DNA of 64,000 nucleotides from Hysterangium stoloniferum (Eukaryota > Basidiomycota > Agaricomycetes > Hysterangiales > Hysterangiaceae): positions 310,001 to 374,000 of the forward strand of contig WHVD01000020.1 in assembly GCA_015178975.1 (NCBI GenBank), in the 5' to 3' direction. The notes under the pieces were generated by a model. The model worked only from the letters and a program-made list of their open reading frames with translations, was not told the origin of the DNA and did no database searches. Made by a program: the position numbers and the translations under genes. Positions 22,592 to 32,938 of the stretch are shown in pieces; the first letter of the stretch is position 1; the number at the start of each line of letters is the position of its first letter.

Positions 22592-22788
22592 TTGACTTGG
22601 AGAGGACCCAGTGATTTATTTTTAATGGGTCACTTTTGGGCCAGTCCTTTTGATTTGGAGAGGGCCCAGGTGATTTATTTAATTTAATTTTAATGGGTCA
22701 CTTTAGGGCCAGTCAGTTTGACTTGGAGAGAGCCTGGGTTTTTATTTATTTATTTTTTATTTTAATTTAATTCACTTTGGGAGCCTAG
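22592..22788 (+). repeat. Tandem ~70 bp repeats, left arm of inverted array
   Basis: Three units share GTCAGTTTGACTTGGAGAGG, then a TTTATTT tract and TGGGTCACTTT. The reverse-complement units lie at 24492-24819, on the other side of the solo LTR, so together they form a large inverted repeat. Confidence 0.8.
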
Positions 22789-24491
22789 TGTCAGGACCAG
22801 AAAACCCACCAGACTCCTGAACCCTATCCTACCCTCTATATTGTATAGTTACAAACTGGAGTACCTGCTGGAACCTGTATGTCAACCTGTATATGCACCC
22901 AACTCTCTATCCCCACCAGGTTACAGTTACCAGACAACCTGCTGGGACCCAGACCCTGCCCTATATGCACCCAACCTGCTGTATGGAACTCAAAGTACAG
23001 TTACAACTGTGCTGCCAGGACCCATCCATCACACCTGTCTATGCCTGACACTGTGTCTCACATACCAGTCATCAGACTCTGCCAGACCCCTGCACATCAA
23101 ACCTGCCTATATCTGACTCTGTCTCACACACTAGTCACTGGACTCTGCCCAGACAATCTGTACCTGAGCCCTGTTCCCATTATGGTCTAATGACCTGTCA
23201 TGTTTTGATTCCCACTTCCATTCTGTTCCATCCCTAACACCTGGTTTGGTGTTTACTCATCCCATTTCATGATTACCTGTTTTCTCTTTGATTATTACCA
23301 GATTTGGTATTGCATACATTCCAGTCTTTATAGTCTGGCTGAATGTTGTACATACATACAATCCAGTTATGTCAGGGCTCTCCTGATCTAATATATTTTA
23401 TTTTATTTTATTTTTATTTTACTTTTTGTTAAGTCGCACATCACACATAGTCACATGAGCCACGAACAACTCTGAAGAGTCATTTGCAGCGGTGCATCAT
23501 GCATGGTCACATCATGAACAACAAACAACTTGAAAGAGTCATTCACTCGCAGCTGTATGTCACACATAGTGACACTCATGGTCACATGCCACAAACAACT
23601 CAAAGAGTTGTTCACAGCCACACATCATATATAGTGACATGCACAGTCACAAGAGCTGTGAACAGCTCAAAAGACCATTCATGGCTATGCAGTGACAATC
23701 ACGTGATATACATGTGTCTAACCTAAACTTTATTTATATTTTCTTCTAAGGTTTCAAACTTTACTTAATTTCTTAATAATAGCTTGATTTTAGTATAAAT
23801 ACCCAAGCTGTACATACAGTATGTAGCTAGACCCTAGTTTCAATATCTTAGGATTTCCACTACATACAAAAGTGTGATCTTCTCAAGTCATTAGAACTTC
23901 TATCTCTCTATTCCCTTACCTTATCCTCTCTTCTGTTCTCTCTTTGTGTTTTGGTATCCTTGTTAGTGTTGCCCTAACAGGTTAAAAAATTGACTTAGTT
24001 TCTGACTTAGATTCCAACTAAGATTCTTCCTAGTCACTTAGCATACATCCCACTCTATCCTCACCTCTCATCTCTGAAGAACATCACTGTCATCTCATTG
24101 GAGCCCATAGGCCTTCCAACTCACCTCCCAACCAATTGCCCTCCATGGACTTCCTGACCTATCAACTGTTTACCACCTGACCTCTCAACTGTTTGACTGA
24201 CTTGACCTATTGACCATTCCCAAGACCCCTCAGGTTTACCGTATCGACTCTTCAACCTCTCAACTGCTTGACTATCGACTACTCACAGACCACTTGGGTT
24301 TCCTGTATCAACTGTTCGACAACTCAACCTATCGACAACCCCAGACTCCTTGGGTTTCCCATCCACCTGTTTGAAATTGGACACCATGATCTCACAAGGG
24401 TGCAGCCTATAAGCTGAAGCCAAATCCTTCCCAGAATATCTGTGGGTTTCTCTGGAAACCTTCCATAAGCCTGCACACCTCTTATGTAACA
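22789..24491 (+). mobile_element. Long solo gypsy-type LTR (1.7 kb)
   Basis: It begins TGTCAGGACCAG and ends TTATGTAACA. The flanks are CCTAG (22784-22788) and CCCAG (24492-24496), a target duplication with one mismatch. Both ends and middle blocks align with the 3' LTR of the gypsy element at 13467. It contains a minisatellite at 23443-23705 and an internal CTAACAGG boundary near 23975. No open reading frame of interest. Confidence 0.7.
23443..23705 (+). repeat. Minisatellite, about four units of 56-70 bp
   Basis: The degenerate units share ATAGTSACAT, GGTCACAT and AACAACT-AAGAGT-ATTCA. They lie within the solo LTR and recur at 55472-55735 in copy 2. Confidence 0.7.
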
Positions 24492-24819
24492 CCCAGGTGA
24501 TTTTAGTTGTATTTTTTATTTTATTTTTATTCACTTTGGGGCAGGCCAGGTTGACTTGGAGAGGAACCCTGGCCCTAAAGTGACCCATTAAATTAAATTA
24601 AATCAATCACTCCAAGTCAAACTGACTGGCCTTAAAGTGACTACATTAAATGAAATAAATGACCCCAGCCTGGTCTTCAAGTCCAAATGACTGGCCCTAA
24701 AGTAACCCATTAAATTAAACTATATAAATCACCCAGGTCCTCTCCAAGTCAGACTGGCCTGCCCTAAAGTGAATTTAAATTAAATTAAATAAATAAATCA
24801 CTCCCCCCAAGTCAAACTG
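24492..24819 (-). repeat. Tandem ~75 bp repeats, right arm of inverted array
   Basis: About four reverse-oriented units (CTCCAAGTCAAACTG, GGCCCTAAAGTGACCCATTA). The copia element at 24820 inserted into the last unit (AACTG duplicated). Confidence 0.8.
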
Positions 24820-25170
24820 TGTTGAGATAGACTCGAGCACCCAAGTCTACGTCAAGTCTATATGACAACGCTAAGCAGTATAGCCCAACTCTGTGTCCAG
24901 TTAACACAAACATACCAAGCCATTGCGTGCCTTGGACACGTATACCTCTATTGTAGTTACTTTACCGTCGCATATCCGAAATCTATTTAGCTGGCACAGT
25001 AGCAGCCTCATACCTCAGTTGAACCACTCTTACGTGTCGACTGAGGTACATTATTATTCCTATAGTTTTAGTTACAGTCAACTCACTAAAACATGTGGTA
25101 GCATACTTTGTTACAGGTAACAAATATAGTCGAACCACTCTTACATGTTGACTGAGCATACTTTGTTACA
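24820..25170 (+). mobile_element. 5' LTR of copia copy 1
   Basis: The end of the LTR contains an internal 55 bp direct repeat bounded by two GCATACTTTGTTACA copies. In copy 2 one of these units has been lost (LTR 296 bp). Confidence 0.92.
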
Positions 25171-25187
25171 GGTTATGGGCCCCGAAC
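25171..25187 (+). promoter_or_regulatory. Primer-binding site, half-tRNA type
   Basis: GGTTATGGGCCC follows the LTR without a gap. It is complementary to the anticodon region of initiator tRNA-Met rather than to the 3' end of a tRNA, as known for Drosophila copia, which is primed by a cleaved tRNA-Met half. Copy 2 has one transition in it. Confidence 0.75.
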
Positions 25188-25341
25188 AAAGCTGCTAATT
25201 AAAAACATAACCAAGAATTAACCACGAAAATCTGACTGACACTGAACCCCAAACCCCGAAACTGAAACCATCGACCAACCCAGAACCTCTGACAAGATCT
25301 GACCGAACCCAAACCCTGAACTAACTACTACTCGTACCAAA

Positions 25342-28300
25342 ATGTCCACACAACCTGCACTATTCATGCTACCGTCGGAAGACCATTTTGATGGAAGCAA
25401 CTGGCTCACCTGGCACAACACCATTTGGTCTGCCACAGACGCATGAGGTGTCCAAGGATACCTGGATGGCACCATACAGATCCCTTCCCCCATCAACTCC
25501 AATATTGTGCCCACGCCAACAAGCTACTGGGGATCCAAGACCCCCTCACCTGAGGAATGGGAACAACGCAATGTGTATGCAAAGGCAATGATCAACCTAA
25601 ACATAAAGAATCCCATTGGTCACAGTATTCAACTCACAGACACCGCACATGAAGCATGGTCCACACTAAAAAAAATCCACAGTATGGTGTCTGACATAGG
25701 TTTGTTAAATGCCGATAATGAACTTCGTGCAATCAAACATACGGATGGCGCGGATATCTTAAACCATTTTGCGCGACTGCGGGAAGGATGGGCAAAGGTT
25801 AACGCACAAGGGGGAAAAATGGATGACTCAACGTTTCGCATTATCGTAATTGCCTCAATGCCCAAGGAGTGGGACCTAGTCATCACGACACTTCTCCCAT
25901 TAAAAACATCACATGAAGTAATCACAAATCTCACCTTATACAACACAACACTCGCCCGACACAGAAAACCAACGCCACAATCATCACAAGCCCTCGCAAC
26001 AACCAGACCCTACCGATTGACTGATATATGCTCCAACCTGAACTGCAAGCACGTAGGGCACACAGTCGACAAGTGTTTCAAACCCAGGGGAGGAATGGAA
26101 GGCCAGTACCCAGAATGGTGGAGAAAAAAAGGGGTGGCGACCAGCAGAAACCAGACTTCACAACAGACACTGCCAATTAGCACACTTCCGAAACTGACAG
26201 CAAATATGGTGGTAGTGCCATCTACCCCCTTTACTTCTGGATCTGGGGAATTCTGCACACTTATGACACAGGCAGACCCGGAGATATTGACCATTGTTAC
26301 CTATGCTGATTCGGCAGCAAGTGACAACTTCTTTACCAACATAAATGACTTTGCATCAGATGAGCCATATACGGGGAAGAACAGGTCGATGGCAAATAGT
26401 GGTAGTACTTTCCCGATACTTGGAAAGGGAACAGTCAATAAATGATGCATGTATGATGGACACATTATCAACCTCCCTTTCAGAGACACACTCCACTGCC
26501 CAACTCTATCCCATAATCTCGTGCCCATCGGAAGGCTTGATAACAATGGTTGCTGTGCATTTTTTGGGGGAGGAGGGGTCACCTTTATCAACCCAACTGG
26601 CCGCCCATTTATGTATGGGAAGGGAGAGGGGACAATGTATCAAATCGAGATCTTTCCACCAACTGGCCCTCTCCCAAATACCACAATGCCCCCTGAGATG
26701 GTAACACACCTGACAACTGCGAATGACACACTTGCCAGTGCTCTCACCACAAAATCCCATGACCGGCCCACCAATATCGACACCTGGCACCGGCGCCTTG
26801 GTCATGTCAACTATGATACTGTCCAACGTATGTCCAAGAGTGATATCATTTGTGGGATGGAAATAACCACCCTAGCGACTCGGCCAGGAATGTGCAAAGG
26901 GTGTATCATGGGGAAACACACCTGTCACCCATTTTACATGAATGACGAGTGGGAGACAGCGATTGGGGAGTGCATATATATCGACCTGTGGGGGCCGTCA
27001 CGAGTGCAATCTACCGGTGGCAGAAGTTACATGATGCCCTGCATCGACGGGTACAGTAATCATCATGAAGTTTTCTTCTTGTCCACCAAGGAAGCTGAAG
27101 CGACATTGTCAGCTTTTAAAAATTACACGGCACTAACTGAGCGTCAGACAGGAATGAAAGTGTGCACCATACGTATGGATGAAGGCACTGAATTTATCAA
27201 CTCACTGTGGACTGCATACCTCAGTGAACAAGGTATTATCCATGAGTCTACCACTGCCTATTCTTCTTCATCCAATGGCATCGTTGAACAGTGTCACTGC
27301 ACCATTATCGAAAGGGTTCACATTTGCCTGTATGAGAACAATTTTCCACCATCATTATGGTGCGAAATCACAGCAGCAATTGCATACACGATGGACTTCA
27401 TTCCCACCTCTAGGCACCCTGACGCGACCCCTTTTGAGCTGTGGTATGAACAAAAACCTGACATCTCTCACTTACAACCACTCGGATGTACCGCCTATGT
27501 GAAGATCCCAGTCGAAGCAGGAGGTGGGCTAAGTAAACTGGATCCATGCTCCATTAAAGGGATTCATATAGAATATTTTGGACGTGATGCCTACTGAATT
27601 TATGACCCAGAAACCCGACACATCTTCCGCTCTCACGACGTCTTCTTCGAAAAAACCCGTAGCCATGGAATGCTAACTGATGTATTGAGCGAGTGGGAGG
27701 CGATTAACACTGGCCATGCCACACTCGACACATCTACAAACGAGAAGTCAGATGAGACTCACAGGGGACTAGCACCAGCACATGACCACGTACCCCCAAC
27801 CAATACTTCTCCATCTGCACCCAAACCAACTGCTATCGAACTCGCATCACACTGCTCATTGCGTGTTTCTGTACCAACAAAGGCACTTCAGGACTCGATA
27901 AATTCCGAAAAAAATATACGAGATGCTAAGGCCGCCAGAGAGGCATGGGCGGACGACAAGACACGTGTCACTGACAGTGACCATGCCAGAGCTTTTCATA
28001 CAGATACCAAAACAATCCCAGAACTGACAAATGTTTGGCTTCCCAACACATTCCACGAGGTGATCACACGTCCCGATATATGGGGGGGGGCAATAGGTAA
28101 AGAACTAGAGGTAATGAAGAAGCATGGGGTCTGGACAGTAGTGGATTGCCCCAAGGATGTCAGATTGATAAAAACACGGTGGACCTTCGCAAACAAGTAT
28201 GATGGCAACGGAGAACCTGCCGTGCAAAAAGCATGTCTCATTGCCAAAGGCTTTACGCAAATCCCTGGCATCGATTTTTTCGAAACATATGCTTCAGTTG

Positions 28301-29610
28301 TAAGGTACAAATCACTACGGATGAACTTAGCCATCGCAGCTGCAACCGATATGGAAGTGTGGCAGATCGATTACATCACAGCATATCTCAATTCCACCCC
28401 ACAAGCCACTACATACATCGAACTACCCGATGGAGAGAAGGAGGAAGGGAAGGTTGGATGGTTATAAAAGACACTATATGGAACAATGGATGGGGCAAAC
28501 AATTGGTGGGGGACCTTAGATAAGGAAATGAGTGAGTTAGGCTACTACCACTCAAAAGCTGACCCGTCAGTGCATTCTCGGCACTCAAATGGCAACACCA
28601 CTATCACAAGTACCTATACCGATGACACAACTGGGATATCATCCTCGAAGGAAGAGGCTGAGTGGGTGAAGGAAGAATTAGGTCAGACCTATGAGACGAA
28701 AGACCTGGGGGATGCCAACCTTGTCTTGGGGATATGTATCAACAGGGATAGGGAGTGTGGAACAATAAGAATATCACAGCGCACATACCTCGAATGTGTT
28801 CTTGAGCATTTCAGAATGATGGAGTCGAACCCCCGCCCAACACCATTACCACCAGGTATCACGCTCATGAAGGAACAAGCCCCACAAATGACCAAGGACC
28901 ATATCTTCATTTCAAATAAGCCGTATCGTGAGCTGCTTGGGTCCCTCATGTACACACAGATTGCTACATGGCCAGACCTTTCCTACCCCATAACTACACT
29001 CAGCAAATTCACCTTGAATCCCGGGAAAGCACACTGGAATGTACTAACTCACGTATTGCGCTATGTCAAGGGGACACTCGACTATAGAATCACTTATGGC
29101 AGACCAGACAAGAATCTCACCCCGGTGGGATACATCAATGCTGACTACACTGGGGACATTGACATGTGCCGATCCTGTTCTGGATATGTTTTCATCCAGG
29201 CAGGGGGTCCTACCGCTTGGGGTTCAAAGTATCAACCAACAGTCGTGTTATCCACGACAGAGTCAGAATACATGGCACTCACACGAGGTATGAAACAGGC
29301 ATTATGGATGTACATGGCTATGGACAAAGTCGGGTTCCTGCAACAAAAGCCAGCTGTCTTATACAATGATAATTCCAGGGCAGTTCTTTTGACCAAAAAT
29401 ACAAAACACAATATGCATGTTAAGCACATCAACATAAGATACCACTATATATGGGAATGCGTTGAAGAAGGCGACATAGAAGTATATCACATACCTTCTA
29501 ACGAAAACCTTGCCAATATGTTCACGAAACCGTTGGTTAAGGTGCTTTTCAACAAACACTGCATTGCATTACGACTTTGCGAGAGCACACCGAGCCAGGG
29601 GGGGTGTTGA
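25342..29610 (+). pseudogene. copia gag-pol, copy 1, four in-frame stops
   Basis: A single frame starts at ATG 25342 (MSTQPALFMLPSEDHF). Gag ends with a zinc knuckle of spacing C-x4-C-x4-H-x4-C (about 26031-26076). Protease has DSAAS (about 26310). Integrase has the HRRLGHV/CKGC module and catalytic IDLWGP, MDEGTEF and NGIVEQ. Reverse transcriptase has YTDD (about 28617) and RNase H has ADYTGD, SEYMAL and NDNS. Stops: TGA 25444, 26443 and 27595, and TAA 28465. All fit CGA or CAA codons hit by C-to-T, and frame is retained throughout. A single transcript could not make full protein without reversion or readthrough. Confidence 0.92.
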
Positions 29611-29955
29611 GATAGACTCAAGCGCCCAAGTCTATGTCAAGTCTATATGACAATGCTAAGCAGTATAGCCCAACTCTGTGTCCAGTTAACACAAACATAC
29701 CAAGCCGTTGCATGCCTTGGACACGTATACCTCTATTGTAGTTACTTTACCGTCGCATATCCGAAATCTATTTAGCTGGCACAGTAGCAGCCTCATACCT
29801 CAGTTGAACCACTCTTACGTGTCAACTGAGGTATGTTATTGTTCCTATAGTTTTAGTTACAGTCAACTCACTAAAACATGTGGTAGCATACTTTGTTACA
29901 GGTAACAAATATAGTCAAACCACTCTTACATGTTGACTGAGCATACTTTGTTACA
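29605..29955 (+). mobile_element. 3' LTR of copia copy 1
   Basis: It is preceded by a run of seven G (polypurine tract). Same length as the 5' LTR, with a few transitions between them, mostly at CG versus TG or CA. Confidence 0.92.
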
Positions 29956-30003
29956 AACTGGCCTGCCCTAAAGTGAATAAATATTAAATAAAATAAAATA
30001 AAT

Positions 30004-30284
30004 GATTGAAATTGTAATCATTCCAATTATGGGACCCAAAAGAGCCCCATATTGTTATTTATTGTCACTACCTCCCCAAGTTGGGATTGGGTAATTTGCA
30101 TGCCTGCTGCCTTCCTTGGATGTGGTAGCTGTTTCTCAGGCTCCCTCTCCAGAATTGAACCCTTATTCCCCATTACCCATTGAAAGCATGGTAGGCCTCT
30201 ATCCTACCATTTAAACTTGATAGGGCAGATATTTGAATGAAGCGTCACTGGCACAAGGCCATGCAATTCGAGAAGTTATTATTA
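30004..30284 (-). pseudogene. 18S rRNA gene fragment, CpG-depleted, copy 1
   Basis: Read on the minus strand this matches a 5'-domain segment of eukaryotic 18S rRNA. Landmarks are CTTCATTCAAATATCTGCCC, GGTAGGATAGAGGCCTACCA, GAATAAGGGTTCAATTC, GAGAGGGAGCCTGAGAAAC and GACAATAAATAACAATATGG. Nearly every CpG expected from the conserved 18S sequence is TG or CA here (for example AATGGGTAATGGGG, and GGCATGCAAA for a CGCG). Two CpGs survive near the F-box-proximal end (30243-30272). The fragment is far too short to be functional. It sits between the repeat array and an F-box spacer. Confidence 0.9.
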
Positions 30285-31052
30285 ATTATATAGTGGCATG
30301 TCGAAGGAAGAGCGAGTCAATTAATACTGGGACATTCAAAGGTGTCTTGCAATATGATTCCAGAGCGTGTAGCTTTCTGAGACATCTTGTAACATACAGC
30401 CTCGCATTGACAAATTGACTCTTTGACCGCGATTCGAAAAACTCCTTCCTGCGGTGCTGTCCAAAAAGAGGAAATACGTCAATACTTCTTCAAGAGTAAG
30501 AGTGTCGTTGACTGTCGTCAGTCCCTACTGACCACAGGCCATTGGATATTATCAACGACAACGATACTTCAGAAAAGGTGGATGCGGGGTTTGGCCGTCG
30601 CAAGTGAATGCATGGCCTGTATATGTATCAAACGTGAGGCCCGTATGAACTTGTCCCCGAACAACCGTAAATAACGCAGCTGATGTGTAGTTTTGACAAC
30701 ATATACGATGTCCAGCCGTGATCCGTCGCGGAAATTTCCAAGCGATCATACCACAATGAGATATTGCAAACAAGATATAGCGTACTCGGACCAAAAAGGA
30801 CGCAACTTTGGAAGGTTTGGTACTTGGTATTCAACTTGGAATGCACACAGCATTTTGGGACTTCCTATCCAGATAATTAGGTGCTGGGGATAATGATGTG
30901 GGAAGACCTAACTTAGCTAGTCGGAGATGTGATGACGGCAGAGACTCAGTGCATCAACGACCCAATACTAATGACATATCTATGGATATTTAGATATTTA
31001 ATTAGCTGTACTTAAATGTCGACATGTGCATATATTATTTCCTAACCTGTGG
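30285..31052. repeat. Partial F-box unit spacer after the 18S relic
   Basis: The spacer begins within TATATAGTGGCATGTCGAAGG and continues through the usual landmarks to CTAACCTG near 31046. There is no F-box gene in front of it, so the upstream unit was replaced by the inserted block. Confidence 0.7.
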
Positions 31053-31057
31053 ACAAT

Positions 31058-31333
31058 TGTAACAAATACACTAAATACATCTTAGTAAGCTAGCGTAACT
31101 GAAAGTATGAAAGTAATAACGTACCTCAGTCGACACGAAAGAGAGGTTAGACTGAGGTATGGGGCTGCAACTATGATACCTAAATAGGTTTCGGCTAGTA
31201 TGAGAGTGAAATAATGGTACGTGTTTTAAGGTACAGCATGACTTGGTATGGTCGTATAAGCTGGACGTGGAATAGTGCTTAGTATTGTCGTGTAAGCTTG
31301 ACGTAGAGTAGTGCGCTACAGCCTATTTCAACA
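31058..31333 (-). mobile_element. Solo copia LTR, reverse orientation, copy 1
   Basis: It begins TGTAACAAAT and ends CTATTTCAACA, with target duplications ACAAT at 31053-31057 and 31334-31338. The central block (ACGTACCTCAGTCGACACG) is the diverged reverse complement of the copia LTR at 24820. It is shared with copy 2 (62922-63205). Confidence 0.85.
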
Positions 31334-31403
31334 ACAATTGTCGGCAATACTTCCTTTCACAAAGCAAAGGGGAAGTTAGTCCAGGGTGGCCTCTTGATCA
31401 TAG

Positions 31404-31702
31404 TGTTGGAATATGAGGTATCATCTATTAGTATGACCTCATACCTTGTATTGTGACTGCTATGGACTTCCGTGATAGTATTATTAGTTTAGTGACGGAG
31501 TTCCGAGTTCCTTGTGAGCACAGACCCATGCATTAACCATGTAATATAGTATATAGTTAGCCCCAGTTGAGGAGTAGAAACCTCAACTGGAAGCCTAGTT
31601 ATAGCATCGGTTTATTTCTACACCGCTCTATCTAAGTCGCATTCTCTGCCCTACATAGAGAGTCATTCAACTTGCTCCCCAGGCTTGCAGTTTACTCTAA
31701 TA
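31404..31702 (+). mobile_element. 299 bp solo LTR at duplication junction
   Basis: It begins TGTTGGAATATGAGG and ends TACTCTAATA, with target duplications CATAG at 31399-31403 and 31703-31707. The last two bases are TA rather than CA. The 5' end is shared with the 185 bp element at 1298. Confidence 0.8.
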
Positions 31703-31794
31703 CATAGCACATCAGTTTATGGCTTAGTCTTCAACATTCTCACATTAACTCGAGGAAAGAGTAGAACCATGTGTTCACATTTTGGCTTTGCAGT

Positions 31795-31926
31795 AGTAAT
31801 CTCACCGTAATGACACTTGTGGGTCACCAATATATTTCGTGCTAGTTTGGTACGGTAGCTTAGTAATCCTAACGCCTTTTACTCACATCCACAGTGTACC
31901 AACGTATACCCCTTTGAGTCAACACC
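31795..31926 (+). promoter_or_regulatory. Upstream block of F-box copy F
   Basis: The block is shared with copy G (16386-16524): GTGGGTCACCAATATATTTC, then a stretch ending AACACC before the ATG. Presumed promoter and 5' UTR. Confidence 0.4.
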
Positions 31927-32938
31927 ATGGGAAGGACTGAACAACAGGAATTAAAGCGAGGACACGATGGGAGGTAAGATATGACCTTCTGTTTCCGCAT
32001 TTCCTTTTACTCCGTGCACTCAAATATTGATCATCCCAATTGTTTCTACCAGTGGCTCTGAACCAGATTCACCTCAAGGGATTGAGAGATTATGTTCTTC
32101 ACCATTCACCAAACTCCCGATGGAGTTAATAATCATGATAGTGGGATTTGCCTTGAGGGATTTTTGGACGGCATATTCGTTGTCACTTGTATCAAAAGCT
32201 ATCAGAGGCTGCATTCCCGCCATTTTCTTCCGCACCGTCGTCGTCTCCGGTCCATACCCTTCAGCCAACCGGGCTCCTAGATCAATGATAAAATATGATA
32301 ATATGGAGAATATATTCATTACGATGTGCATTGATGACAAGGTCACCTGGTATCGCAACAAGCCCAAACATCTCTGCATTCAACTACTTGGCATGCCAGA
32401 AGATATCTTTTATGGGAATCATGGGAATTTCGGCACTTTACCGTACGGTCTCACCCACTTCATGCTTCAAGTTCATCACTATAACATTTCGTTGGTCTTC
32501 TACTCCTTGAAGTGTCGAACGATCACACATCTGTTCATAAGGGCCATTGATAGTTCAGAATGTCAGCTTTTCCGCTATTTCTCCTTCTCTGACTGTCGAC
32601 GACTTGAGGCTCTGATACTTTCCGCGAATTCGTGCGATGTCTTGGAACGGGACTTCAAGACATTCCTCGACAAACTAGATGGACTCCCTCAATTGCAAGT
32701 AGTCGGTCTATGCCCATATCATTTCAACCTAGACCACAACCCCAGCGTTTCTTACACTGAAATGAAACGCTTCCTTGCGGGTCTCACTCACCGGAATGCA
32801 TCTCGAGTGGTCGCAATGCCACCAGAAGACATCACTGCATCACAGTGGTATGACTGGTTACAGCCTGATGAGGAGAGTGTGTGGGATAAGGCCCGTCGGC
32901 TTCTCAAAGAGAAACAGGAGTCCGTTGTTAAGGATTGA
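31927..32938 (+). CDS. F-box-like protein, copy F (intact, one intron)
   Basis: Exon 1 31927-31973, intron 31974-32052 (GTAAGA...CCAG, 79 bp), exon 2 32053-32938; 310 aa, no disruption. The frame upstream of exon 2 has no ATG of its own, which supports the two-exon model. F-box at about residues 37-76 (LPMELIIMIVGFALRDF, LSLVSKAIRG, FFRT), then a region with repeated LTHF/LTHR-type strands and the conserved C terminus SQWYDWLQPDEES-VWDKARRLLKEK. Probable SCF substrate receptor. It lies at the junction of the two duplication copies, behind an upstream block shared only with copy G. Confidence 0.78.

Larger units (their letters stand above)
24820..29955 (+). mobile_element. Ty1/copia retrotransposon, copy 1 (full length, dead)
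   Basis: The element is 5136 bp, with 351 bp LTRs (24820-25170 and 29605-29955) starting TGTTGAGATAG and ending TTTGTTACA. Target duplications AACTG are at 24815-24819 and 29956-29960. A primer-binding site lies directly after the 5' LTR and a G-rich polypurine tract before the 3' LTR. One gag-pol frame has four stops. The two LTRs are very similar but not identical. Both duplicates carry it at the same site, so the insertion predates the duplication. Confidence 0.95.
1..31389. repeat. Segmental duplication, copy 1
   Basis: Base 1 aligns with 33281, and 31381-31389 is the last stretch matching copy 2 (63253-63261). Collinear marks include the F-box units, the gypsy and copia elements, the PD-(D/E)XK-like gene and the 18S relic. 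All F-box units here point the same way, so I take this copy's order as ancestral. The left end lies outside the window. Differences from copy 2 are discrete insertions or deletions, one inversion, and point changes concentrated in transposon sequence. Confidence 0.95.

Noticed and set aside
22841-23190. Plus-strand frames of about 100 codons in the solo LTR
   Set aside because: They are rich in Pro, Thr and Cys from simple repeats, lie within an LTR and have no homologous protein that I recognise.
23443-23705. CRISPR-like array
   Set aside because: Repeats are 56-70 bp, degenerate, have no regular unique spacers and lie in a eukaryotic LTR.
26443-26448. Programmed stop readthrough or a Gag/Pol boundary in copia
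   Set aside because: Ty1/copia elements of this type usually use one frame, three more stops of the same mutational class follow, and no readthrough context is evident.
30004-30284. A functional rDNA unit
   Set aside because: Only about 280 bp of 18S is present, with widespread CpG loss and no neighbouring rRNA sequence.
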